Positions 1 through 6,259 of a stretch of 18,527 bases of DNA are shown one piece after another. This DNA comes from Candidatus Nanohalarchaeota archaeon (lineage in GTDB: Archaea; EX4484-52; B79-G9), in NCBI GenBank assembly GCA_030594795.1, contig JAUVEK010000007.1, forward strand, positions 1 to 18,527, in the 5' to 3' direction. The notes beneath the pieces were generated by a model. It was given only the letters and a program-made list of their open reading frames with translations. It was not told the DNA's origin and searched no databases. Made by a program: the position numbers and the translations under genes. Positions within the stretch are counted from its first letter, which is position 1. Each line of letters begins with the position of its first letter.

Positions 1-890
1 TTCGTAACCTCATGCACATGATTAAGCATCTTCACAAGTATCTCCTCTGTTATCATCTGCAGCGCCGCCGCAATATCCTTATGCCTCTGCCCCACCTCCG
101 ACTCAGGGCTCCTGACCGCCCCTCCAAGCAATTCACACAGCTTCTTAGACGGCATCCTGTCAGCATAATGAAAAACAAAATAACTCATATCCAGCCTGTA
201 GCTCCCGTCATCCTTCACATCAATAACCTTCTTCAGCTTCTCATAATACGGGTTCTTCTTCTTATCCATCACCCCGTACGGGCTCAGGCCCATGACCTTA
301 TACTCTGAATTATTTACACTAAAACCAAGGTATGCTGTAATAGTCGAGTAGAGCAGCCCTATTGAATGAGGAAAACATATCTCTTTCATCAGACGAATAT
401 CTTCTTGCTCTCCAAGACCATAGGTGGTTGTTGTCCACTCGCCAACACCGTCAACCGTAAGTATCGCCGCCTTCTTAAAAGGGCTCACTAGGAAAGAACT
501 CGCAGCATGCGCCATATGGTGATCCACAAACAGCACATCTCCGCGATACTTTAACTTCTTCCGGACAGCACTCAAAACCCTTAGTTTCTCAGTAATCCAT
601 GAAGGCATAGAACTCAAAAACGTCTTAAAACTAAGGGGAAACGACGCGAGATGCTGATGCAAAACCCTCTCGAACTTCAGGAGCGGCTTCTCATAAAAGC
701 CAACATAATCAACATCCTTTATGCTTATATTCTGGCTGTTAAGACAATAATTGACAGCATTGACAGGAAAAGAAGTATCATGCTTCCTGCGCGTAAACCT
801 CTCCTCTTCAGCCGCAGCTACAATCACGCCATCCTTCAGAAGCGCAGCAGACGCATCATGATAATAGCAGCTGATACCCAACACATACAT
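1..890 (-). CDS. Carbamoyltransferase, NodU/TobZ family (N-terminal part; C-terminus beyond window)
   Basis: The minus strand is open from ATG at 890 to the left edge, giving 296 codons of a protein usually about 550-600 residues long, so only the amino half is visible. It begins MYVLGISCYYHDASAAL, the start of the HypF/Kae1-like ATPase-fold domain. Residues 123-129 (DHHMAHA) carry the histidine cluster that binds metal and nucleotide, followed by TVDGVGEW at 145-152, NSEYKVMGLSPYG at 194-206 and HKDIAAALQ at 270-278. Family members transfer a carbamoyl group from carbamoyl phosphate, via carbamoyl-AMP, to a sugar hydroxyl. The substrate here is unknown; a surface-glycan sugar is inferred from the neighbours. 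A GAGG motif lies about 7 nt before the ATG, and the preceding gene's stop is 9 bp upstream, so it is the last visible gene of an operon that also holds two SxtJ-like membrane proteins. Family assignment is firm. Confidence 0.93.
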   Translation of the reverse strand, partial: MYVLGISCYYHDASAALLKDGVIVAAAEEERFTRRKHDTSFPVNAVNYCLNSQNISIKDVDYVGFYEKPLLKFERVLHQHLASFPLSFKTFLSSMPSWITEKLRVLSAVRKKLKYRGDVLFVDHHMAHAASSFLVSPFKKAAILTVDGVGEWTTTTYGLGEQEDIRLMKEICFPHSIGLLYSTITAYLGFSVNNSEYKVMGLSPYGVMDKKKNPYYEKLKKVIDVKDDGSYRLDMSYFVFHYADRMPSKKLCELLGGAVRSPESEVGQRHKDIAAALQMITEEILVKMLNHVHEVT

Positions 891-899
891 ACAAAAACC

Positions 900-1151
900 T
901 CAAAATTGCCTGTAATAATCTTCAATTGGTCTCTTTTTCAGATCCAGGTCAGACCAGTAACTATTCCGGCTCCGAGACAACTGCACATCTAAAAAACGCT
1001 TGCCAACCAATCTGGCAAACACAGCCGTAACCCCGACACCAAAAATATAAACTATAGAAAGCAAAACAGAATTAACAATCACATTGATATTATAGCCAAA
1101 CTGTTTCAGCCCTTGCCGGAACCCATGCAAAAACTGCCTTACCCCACTCAC
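900..1151 (-). CDS. Small SxtJ-like membrane protein (C-terminal-half equivalent)
   Basis: An 83-residue protein with one strong hydrophobic segment at about residues 22-48 and a polar tail. The tail has an SYW motif (residues 64-66) and ends YRQF, which matches from memory the tail of SxtJ-family membrane proteins that often accompany NodU-type carbamoyltransferases. SxtJ proteins are usually about 130 residues with an extra N-terminal hairpin; here that part appears to be the separate upstream gene. The start is GTG at 1151: AGGAGG lies about 9 nt upstream, and GTGA overlaps the upstream TGA by 4 nt, so translation is probably coupled. The nearby ATG (1154-1152) is in the other frame and hits the stop at once. 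Function is unknown; an accessory or membrane-anchoring role for the carbamoyltransferase is inferred only from context. Confidence 0.72.
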   Translation of the reverse strand: MSGVRQFLHGFRQGLKQFGYNINVIVNSVLLSIVYIFGVGVTAVFARLVGKRFLDVQLSRSRNSYWSDLDLKKRPIEDYYRQF

Positions 1152-1390
1152 ATCAAAAACCTCCTAGCAACAACACCGAATAGAGTAACCAAAAACGTAA
1201 CACCCATAACATGATAGTAGGACCAGGAAACAGGCATCTTACCCAGCACCGTCACTATCAAAAAAAGCACTGTCGTAAAGAAAAAATATGCAAAAAGAAA
1301 TCCTGCCCTTCTGCCAACCCGTTCAATCAAAGTATCCTGCCCACAAATCATAAAATACTCATAAAAAAGCAATATTATAAATATTCGCAT
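1148..1390 (-). CDS. Small two-helix membrane protein, partner of the SxtJ-like protein
   Basis: An 80-residue protein with a short N-terminal stretch, a VGRRAGFLFAYFFF segment (from about residue 25) and two hydrophobic segments at about 28-48 and 57-73, ending in a basic ARRFLM. The two-helix layout resembles the N-terminal part of SxtJ-family proteins, so this gene and the next one (overlapping by 4 nt) may be a split SxtJ. The start is uncertain: ATG at 1390 lies 3 bp past the upstream stop with GGAAGG about 8 nt before it, while the in-frame ATG at residue 14 has no ribosome-binding site. If the later start were used, the first hydrophobic stretch would go but both helices would remain. 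It is the second gene of the operon. The homology call is tentative; I recognise no catalytic motif. Confidence 0.6.
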   Translation of the reverse strand: MRIFIILLFYEYFMICGQDTLIERVGRRAGFLFAYFFFTTVLFLIVTVLGKMPVSWSYYHVMGVTFLVTLFGVVARRFLM

Positions 1391-1393
1391 ACC

Positions 1394-2206
1394 TCAAGCC
1401 TTCCCAACCAACTCACGCGCCCGCACCAAATCCCCCTTCTTATGAACATGAACATCCTTTCCCGGCAAAACCAGCCCGTAAAGCCTCCCGCTGCGCGCAA
1501 GTTCAGGAAAAACCTCATCCTCAAGCGAATCGCCATCAACTGAAAAAATATCCCCACTCGCCACAAAAATCGGCGTAAAAGCAATAAAGCTGCTCGCTGC
1601 CCTCACTTTCTGGCTGAAAGCAAGCACCTTGTTGCCGTCAAGCTGCACAGTCCCCTTTTCAGCCGGGTGCGCAGCCGAAGAAAGCGCAAGTGTCACAACC
1701 CCCCCGTTCACCACATGCTCACGAAACAGCCGCATCAAATCATACCGAAAAACAAGATCCCCATACACCACCAGAAAATCCCCATCGACCCTCGAAGCCA
1801 CAAGCGAAAGCGAATGCGCAGTCCCCCGTGATTCAGATTCCTCAACATAATCTACAGAAACACCAAGAGACTCCCCGTTCTTCAGAACAGAAAAAATCCG
1901 TGTAAGAACATCATTCCCCCCGACAACAAAAATCTTCAAAAATCCGAAACTTTTAAGCTGCTGTACAGCATCCTCAACAACAGTACTTCCGCCAACCCTG
2001 GCAACAAACCGGAAAGTCCCATCCGAAAGCATCTGCTTTTTCTCATCACCACCGCAAAGAATAACAGCGACCCGCTTCTCACCAACAGACCTCTTCAAAA
2101 GATACTCAATTGCATCCGACCTGTTCTTAATCCTGATGCCGTCAACAATCCCCTCAACAGCCCTGAGCACACCCGAATCAACAGTCACTGAAATTTTCTC
2201 TTTCAT
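1394..2206 (-). CDS. Ribbon-helix-helix DNA-binding domain fused to a divergent sugar nucleotidyltransferase
   Basis: A 270-residue two-domain protein. Residues 4-10 (KISVTVD) form the expected beta strand of a CopG/Arc-type ribbon-helix-helix domain, followed by helix 1 (about 12-24) and helix 2 beginning NRSDAIEYLLKRS (28-40). Residues 45-270 follow the NTP_transferase fold: VAVILCGG at 46-53, GTAHSL at 128-133, VVYGD at 146-150 and a C-terminal strand region. The family's nucleotide-binding loop G-x-G-T-R-L with downstream PK is absent; CGGDEKK stands in its place, so normal pyrophosphorylase activity is doubtful. I chose ATG at 2206 over GTG at 2233: a TATA box at 2238-2246 predicts transcription start near 2216, downstream of the GTG, and GGTG sits 5 nt before the ATG. 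It heads the operon with the SxtJ-like and carbamoyltransferase genes. A regulator that senses nucleotide or sugar phosphate is inference. Confidence 0.8.
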   Translation of the reverse strand: MKEKISVTVDSGVLRAVEGIVDGIRIKNRSDAIEYLLKRSVGEKRVAVILCGGDEKKQMLSDGTFRFVARVGGSTVVEDAVQQLKSFGFLKIFVVGGNDVLTRIFSVLKNGESLGVSVDYVEESESRGTAHSLSLVASRVDGDFLVVYGDLVFRYDLMRLFREHVVNGGVVTLALSSAAHPAEKGTVQLDGNKVLAFSQKVRAASSFIAFTPIFVASGDIFSVDGDSLEDEVFPELARSGRLYGLVLPGKDVHVHKKGDLVRARELVGKA

Positions 2207-2237
2207 GCAGACACCCAAAACATTAATACTCACAAAA

Positions 2238-2246
2238 CTATAAATA
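2238..2246 (-). promoter_or_regulatory. TATA box of the RHH-nucleotidyltransferase/carbamoyltransferase operon
   Basis: Read on the minus strand this is TATTTATAG, an archaeal box A. Its centre near 2242 predicts a start of transcription around 2216, ten bases ahead of the ATG at 2206. This is what rules against the upstream GTG. Confidence 0.6.
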
Positions 2247-2248
2247 TC

Positions 2249-2278
2249 TATCCTACTTTATCCTACACAAGTAAGATA
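2249..2278. promoter_or_regulatory. Operator-like repeat cluster between divergent promoters
   Basis: TATCCTAC occurs twice in direct orientation, at 2249-2256 and 2259-2266, exactly 10 bp apart (one helical turn). GTAAGATA at 2271-2278 is the reverse complement of TATCTTAC, so the second copy and this one form an 8-bp inverted repeat with one mismatch and a 4-bp spacer. The cluster starts 3 bp from the minus-strand TATA box and touches the plus-strand one, so a protein bound here could block both. Ribbon-helix-helix proteins typically bind repeats spaced this way, and the minus-strand gene encodes such a domain. Binding itself is inferred. Confidence 0.5.
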
Positions 2279-2286
2279 TTTAAACA
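2276..2286 (+). promoter_or_regulatory. TATA box of the sugar nucleotidyltransferase gene
   Basis: ATATTTAAAC on the plus strand, with the core centred near 2281. It predicts transcription start near 2307, seven bases before the ATG at 2314. It overlaps the right arm of the operator-like repeat. Confidence 0.55.
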
Positions 2287-2313
2287 AACACCCAAAAAAG
2301 ATTCAATGATAAA

Positions 2314-3156
2314 ATGATAGGAATAATCCCTGCTGCGGGCAAAGGCACGCGGCTGAAACCAATAACTGAAGCAATCCCAAAAGAACTGCTCCACTGCGGC
2401 TCAAAATGCCTCATAGAACACGCACTTGAATCCCTCAACATCTGCGGCATCGAAAGAGCATGCATCATAACCGGCCACAAAAAAGGCCCCCTGATAGACT
2501 TCGTAAAAGACGGGAGCCTCTACAACCTCGATATAGACTTCGCATACCAGACAACCTCTGCCGGGCTTGGCCACGCGATACTCTGCGCAAAAAACAAGAT
2601 CAGAAACGACGATTTAGACCTCATGGTACTCCTCGGCGACACAGTAATCGAGCCAAAGCATATCCTCAAAGACCTGAAAGACACCCATAAAAAAGAAAAG
2701 CCCTTTGCAACCTTTCTCCTGAAAGAAGTGCAAGACCCTTCGCGCTGGGGCGTGGTAAAACTAAAAAACTTCAACAACGGCAAAGGCGAAATTGAAGAAG
2801 TATTCGAAAAACCACAGACCAAAGAAGAGCAAAAGCGCTTTGAAATCAACGGCAAATACTACGCGATAATCGGCGTATACTGCCTGAACCAGAAAATATT
2901 CACATATCTCGAAAACACCCCGAAAGGAAGAAACAACGAAATCCAGCTGACAGACGCGATACAGCTCGGCCTGGAAAGCGGCGAAAAAGCCATCGGCATA
3001 AAATTCAACGGCAGTTGGCTCGACGTCGGCGCCCCGAAAACATACCTCTTGGCCCAATGGCAATTCTTCAAAAACAAAACAGAACAGGACATACTAAAAC
3101 TGGCAGAAGAATGGGACAAAACAGCAGAAAAAATAAACAGCCAGGCAAACGAATAA
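2314..3156 (+). CDS. Sugar-1-phosphate nucleotidylyltransferase, GalU/RmlA-type
   Basis: A 280-residue NTP_transferase enzyme with intact motifs: PAAGKGTRLKPITEAIPKE at residues 6-24 (nucleotide-binding loop with the PKE lysine), SAGLGHAIL at 82-90, LLGDT with the metal-binding aspartate at 107-111, RWGVVKL near 145, NEIQLTDAI near 210 and WLDVGAP near 235. GLGHA and IPKE favour the UTP-glucose-1-phosphate (GalU) branch. The C-terminal LDVGAPKTY is closer to RmlA-like enzymes, so the substrate is not settled. It would make UDP-glucose or a similar nucleotide sugar in the cytosol. That would feed the UDP-glucuronate-using enzymes downstream, although the dehydrogenase step is not in this window. 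ATG at 2314 follows a TATA box by about 33 bp. The gene is divergent from the RHH fusion, which carries a degenerate version of the same catalytic fold. Confidence 0.88.
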   Translation: MIGIIPAAGKGTRLKPITEAIPKELLHCGSKCLIEHALESLNICGIERACIITGHKKGPLIDFVKDGSLYNLDIDFAYQTTSAGLGHAILCAKNKIRNDDLDLMVLLGDTVIEPKHILKDLKDTHKKEKPFATFLLKEVQDPSRWGVVKLKNFNNGKGEIEEVFEKPQTKEEQKRFEINGKYYAIIGVYCLNQKIFTYLENTPKGRNNEIQLTDAIQLGLESGEKAIGIKFNGSWLDVGAPKTYLLAQWQFFKNKTEQDILKLAEEWDKTAEKINSQANE

Positions 3157-3176
3157 ACAAGCAGGCAAATAAACAA
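3142..3176 (+). repeat. Short imperfect tandem duplication across the stop codon
   Basis: CAGGCAAACGAATAAACAA (3142-3160) is followed at once by CAGGCAAATAAACAA (3162-3176). It spans the end of the nucleotidyltransferase gene and probably reflects a slippage duplication. No function is claimed. Confidence 0.4.
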
Positions 3177-3214
3177 AGAACATCAAACACTTTCAGGAAA
3201 CATAGCCAAAAATC

Positions 3215-3260
3215 GGGTGGGTGGGGGCTCGAGGATGGATATCATAGAGAACCAAGGGGG
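3215..3260 (+). other. G-run cluster in a G-poor strand
   Basis: GGGTGGGTGGGGG at 3215-3227 and a second GGGGG at 3256-3260 lie in the 199-bp gap between the nucleotidyltransferase and UDP-glucuronate decarboxylase genes. The strand is otherwise poor in G. Four runs of three or more G could form a quadruplex with one long loop. Nothing else is recognisable in the gap apart from an AT-rich promoter at its right end. Confidence 0.35.
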
Positions 3261-3321
3261 ATATTCCTCACAATACAAGCACAAAAAGATTATAGTTTAC
3301 ATCACAAAACACAGGAAATAG

Positions 3322-3331
3322 CTTAATATTG
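3322..3331 (+). promoter_or_regulatory. Possible TATA box of the UDP-glucuronate decarboxylase gene
   Basis: CTTAATATTG is centred near 3327, about 29 bp before the ATG at 3356, so the mRNA would be nearly leaderless. AATTAAATAAAA at 3333-3344 is too close to the start to serve. The match is modest. Confidence 0.35.
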
Positions 3332-3355
3332 CAATTAAATAAAAGATGATACATC

Positions 3356-4312
3356 ATGTCAAAAATACTCGTAACCGGCGGCTCTGGCTTCATCGGAAGC
3401 CACCTCATAGACCGGCTGATAAAAGACGGCCATCAAATCATCTCAATAGACAACCTCATAACAGGCCGCTCATCAAACCTCGACCACCTGAAAGGCAACC
3501 CAAACCTTAAAACACTCCACCACGACATAACAGAGCCAATAGAAATAGAAGAAAAAATAGACTGCATATTTCACATGGCCTCCCCCGCATCACCCATAGA
3601 CTACATAAAAATCCCGAAAGAAACCCTGCTCACGGGCTCAATCGGCACAAAAAACATGCTTGACCTTGCGCAAAAGCACAGCGCGCGATTCCTGCTCGCG
3701 TCCACATCAGAAATATACGGCGATCCCTTAGAACACCCGCAAAAAGAAACATACTATGGAAACGTAAACACCATCGGCCCAAGAAGCTGCTACGACGAAG
3801 CAAAGCGCTTCGCAGAAGCACTCACAATGGCATACCACAGGACCCACAAAACAAACATAGTCATAGCAAGAATATTCAACACCTACGGCCCAAGAATGAG
3901 GCCCAACGACGGGAGAGTAGTCCCGAACTTCATAATCCAGTCACTAAAAAACGAACCCCTGACAATAAACGGCGACGGCACACAGACAAGAAGCTTCTGC
4001 TACATAGACGACCTCATAGATGGCCTGGCAAAACTAATGTTCTCTGAAATTACAGGCGAAGCAGTAAACCTGGGAAACCCATGTGAAACAACAATCAACG
4101 ACTTCGCAGAAAAAATAAAAACCCTGACAGACAGCGCATCAGGCATAACCTACCAGGACCTCCCTGAAAACGACCCGATAAGAAGGCTCCCGGACATAAC
4201 CAAAGCAAAAAGACTTTTAGACTGGGAACCAAAAACAGATATAAGCTCCGGTCTAAAAGCAACCATAGAATACTTCAAAAACAACCTGCAACAAACACCA
4301 ACAAACCAATAA
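3356..4312 (+). CDS. UDP-glucuronate decarboxylase (UDP-xylose synthase), extended SDR family
   Basis: A 318-residue Rossmann-fold enzyme converting UDP-glucuronate to UDP-xylose with bound NAD. Residues 7-16 (TGGSGFIGSH) are the NAD-binding loop, with DNLITGRSSNL at 32-42. The stretch from HMASPASPIDY (73-83) through TLLTGSIGTKNML is diagnostic of the decarboxylase branch. The active site shows STSE at 116-119 and YDEAK at 146-150 (catalytic Tyr146 and Lys150), inside GPRSCYDEAKR. ARIFNTYGPRMRPNDGRVV (171-189) and GDGTQTRSFCYIDD complete the signature. Length is normal for soluble members. UDP-xylose is both a glycan donor and a feedback inhibitor of UDP-glucose dehydrogenase in other organisms. 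The next gene, 82 bp on, may use the same UDP-glucuronate. The coding sequence is rich in A and C, and the protein in Lys, Asn, Thr and Ile. Confidence 0.93.
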   Translation: MSKILVTGGSGFIGSHLIDRLIKDGHQIISIDNLITGRSSNLDHLKGNPNLKTLHHDITEPIEIEEKIDCIFHMASPASPIDYIKIPKETLLTGSIGTKNMLDLAQKHSARFLLASTSEIYGDPLEHPQKETYYGNVNTIGPRSCYDEAKRFAEALTMAYHRTHKTNIVIARIFNTYGPRMRPNDGRVVPNFIIQSLKNEPLTINGDGTQTRSFCYIDDLIDGLAKLMFSEITGEAVNLGNPCETTINDFAEKIKTLTDSASGITYQDLPENDPIRRLPDITKAKRLLDWEPKTDISSGLKATIEYFKNNLQQTPTNQ

Positions 4313-4327
4313 CCAAAACAATCCAGT

Positions 4328-4350
4328 GACCTAAACCGAGGTTTATGGTC
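4328..4350 (+). other. Inverted repeat (hairpin) between two epimerase-family genes
   Basis: GACC-TAAAC (4328-4336) pairs with GTTTA-T-GGTC (4341-4350), giving nine base pairs with one bulged T and a CGAG loop. It lies 16 bp past the decarboxylase stop. It has no T-tract after it, so it may be an mRNA 3' structure or a regulatory site rather than a terminator. Confidence 0.45.
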
Positions 4351-4361
4351 GCTCTAATCGC

Positions 4362-4379
4362 CAGCCTTTTATAAGGCTG
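4362..4379 (+). promoter_or_regulatory. Palindrome containing the TATA box of the 4-epimerase gene
   Basis: CAGCCTT-TTAT-AAGGCTG is a perfect 7-bp inverted repeat. Its centre contains TTTTATAA (4367-4374), a good box A. The box centre is 25 bp before the ATG at 4395, predicting a leaderless transcript and selecting that ATG over the GTG at 4386. A TATA box inside a palindrome suggests a site where a dimeric regulator could compete with TBP; that is inference. Confidence 0.55.
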
Positions 4380-4394
4380 AAACAAGTGAACAAA

Positions 4395-5348
4395 ATGCCT
4401 GAAAATATACTAATCACTGGCGGAGCAGGCTTCATCGGGAGCCATCTTGCAGACAGGCTTCTGGAAAAATATCATCACGTAAAAATAATAGACAACTTCA
4501 GCCCCTATTACTCACCACAACTCAAACATCAAAATATCAACCACAACAAAGGCAACCCGTCGTTTGAAATAATCGAAGGCGACATTAAAGACAAGGACGC
4601 AATAAAAACAGCACTAAAAGACACAGAAATAATTTATCACTTGGCATCCCAGCCAGGCATAAAAACATCTGTTGACAACCCTCAAAAAACAAACGACATC
4701 AACGTCAACGGCACCCTCAACATACTAAACCAGATGAGAAATACAGGCATCAAAAAAATAATATTCCAGTCATCATCTTCAGTCTACGGTAAAGTGAAAT
4801 CTCTCCCGTTCAGCGAAAACGAGCAAAAAAAACCAGTTTCACCCTACGGCGTATCAAAACTCGCATGCGAACACTATGTTCGCGTATTCTCAGAACTCTA
4901 CGGCTTCAAAATGACAATCATAAGACCGTTCACAGTCTACGGACCACGAATGCGCCCTGATCTCGCAATAGCAATCTTCACAAAAAACGCACTAAAAAAC
5001 GAACCAATAACAATATTCGGAGACGGCAACCAGACAAGAGACTTCACTCACGTAAACAACGTAGTTGACGCAAACATACGCGCCATGACCAAAGGAGACG
5101 CAGAAACATTCGACATAGGAACCGGGCGCGCCTACTCCGTAAATGACCTCATAGAAAAGATAATCAAAATAACAGGCAGCGCATCCAAAATAATACATAC
5201 AGACAAAAGGCAGGGTGACACCCAAAATACACTTGCAGACACATCAAAAGCAAAAAAAATCCTTGGTTGGGAGCCAAAAATATCACTGGACGAAGGACTG
5301 AAAGACTACACAGAATGGTTCAAATCTGACCCAAATAACAACATCTAA
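4395..5348 (+). CDS. NAD-dependent sugar epimerase, probably UDP-glucuronate/UDP-glucose 4-epimerase type
   Basis: A 317-residue extended SDR. Residues 8-17 (TGGAGFIGSH) bind NAD. DNFSPYYSPQLKHQN at 33-47 resembles the DNF-x-YY-x-LK stretch of UDP-glucuronate 4-epimerases. SSSSVYG at 126-132 and YGVSK at 151-155 give the catalytic Ser/Tyr/Lys, and TVYGPRMRPD and GDGNQTRDFTHV follow. UDP-galacturonate from UDP-glucuronate is the likeliest product, which would make it share a substrate with the preceding UDP-xylose synthase; UDP-galactose is possible. Start is ATG at 4395, 25 bp from a TATA box. An in-frame GTG at 4386 would add three residues but lies upstream of the predicted transcript start. 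Its TAA overlaps the stop of the convergent GT2 gene. Confidence 0.88.
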   Translation: MPENILITGGAGFIGSHLADRLLEKYHHVKIIDNFSPYYSPQLKHQNINHNKGNPSFEIIEGDIKDKDAIKTALKDTEIIYHLASQPGIKTSVDNPQKTNDINVNGTLNILNQMRNTGIKKIIFQSSSSVYGKVKSLPFSENEQKKPVSPYGVSKLACEHYVRVFSELYGFKMTIIRPFTVYGPRMRPDLAIAIFTKNALKNEPITIFGDGNQTRDFTHVNNVVDANIRAMTKGDAETFDIGTGRAYSVNDLIEKIIKITGSASKIIHTDKRQGDTQNTLADTSKAKKILGWEPKISLDEGLKDYTEWFKSDPNNNI

Positions 5349-6211
5349 CGCCGCTCAATTTTCCGAAGCCGCCGGCTAATCATATCCGCAAGAAGCCCGA
5401 CAGAAAAAAACTGGATGCTGGCAATAATAAAAAGCACAGAAAGAACCGTAGACCCAACAAAATGCATCTGCCCTGTAGCAAGAACATCCAAAACAACCCT
5501 CAACCCGAAAACAACCCCAAAAAACAAACAGAAAGCACTAATCCCGAAAAACACTTTCAACGGCTTATAATCTCTCACAAGTCTCACCAGAGTCATCCCA
5601 ATCCTGAAACCATCACGCACAGGATTAAGCTTCGTATCGCCAATTCTCGGCTTATATACTGTTGGAACCTCTAATATTTTAAACCTATTCTCAAGCGCTT
5701 CAACAGTAAGCTCAGTCTCTATCCCAAAATCATCCGAATCCAGCCGCAAAGAACGAACCATATCACGCGACATCACCCGGTACCCCGACAGAATATCCCG
5801 CAAGCGATAACCATAAAACACACTAATAATCATATTGAACAAAGAATTGCCAAACCTGTTAAAAACAGGAATCTCCGACAAAGACCTCCTCGCAACAACC
5901 ATATCATACTCCCCGCTTTTAATAGGCTCAACCAACTCCCTGATACGCGAAGCATCATACGTATCATCAGCATCAACAGTAACATAAATATCCGCATCAA
6001 TCTCCTTAAGTGCCTGGCGAAGCGCACCCCCCTTACCATTGCCCTTCTGGAAAATCACCTTGGCGCGGGTCTTCCTTGCAAACTCAACAGTTTTATCAGA
6101 TGAGCCACCATCAATAACATATATGTTCCCAAACCCCTGCTTCTTAAAATCCGAAATAACCCTAGAAACTGCCTTCTCTTCATTCAGGGCAGGAATAATT
6201 ACTGCAATCAT
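5345..6211 (-). CDS. Family 2 glycosyltransferase with two C-terminal membrane helices (dolichol-phosphate-sugar synthase type)
   Basis: A 288-residue protein with a GT-A catalytic domain at about 1-215. Visible motifs are IIPALNEE (5-12), VIDGGSSDKT (32-41), GKGGALRQAL (59-68) and the metal-binding VDADD at 79-83, followed by DILSGYRVMSRD (139-150) and a KLNPVRDG segment near 194-201. Two transmembrane helices lie at about 218-242 and 252-276, followed by a basic tail. This architecture matches archaeal AglJ-like and dolichol-phosphate mannose/glucose synthases. These transfer a hexose from a nucleotide sugar to polyprenyl phosphate at the cytoplasmic face; the exact donor cannot be read. 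A TATA box centred 25 bp before the ATG implies a leaderless transcript. Its stop overlaps the convergent epimerase's stop. Confidence 0.9.
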   Translation of the reverse strand: MIAVIIPALNEEKAVSRVISDFKKQGFGNIYVIDGGSSDKTVEFARKTRAKVIFQKGNGKGGALRQALKEIDADIYVTVDADDTYDASRIRELVEPIKSGEYDMVVARRSLSEIPVFNRFGNSLFNMIISVFYGYRLRDILSGYRVMSRDMVRSLRLDSDDFGIETELTVEALENRFKILEVPTVYKPRIGDTKLNPVRDGFRIGMTLVRLVRDYKPLKVFFGISAFCLFFGVVFGLRVVLDVLATGQMHFVGSTVLSVLFIIASIQFFSVGLLADMISRRLRKIERR

Positions 6212-6230
6212 AAAAATAGTTACATAACAA

Positions 6231-6240
6231 TATTTTAAAT
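6231..6240 (-). promoter_or_regulatory. TATA box of the membrane-anchored GT2 gene
   Basis: Minus-strand ATTTAAAATA, centred 25 bp upstream of the ATG at 6211. The transcript is predicted to start at the start codon. Confidence 0.6.
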
Positions 6241-6259
6241 ATCAATCCACTAACAAACC

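Noticed and set aside
2280..2480. 66-codon minus-strand frame opposite the nucleotidyltransferase start
   Set aside because: It is antisense to an intact catalytic domain and covers a promoter region; no supporting features.
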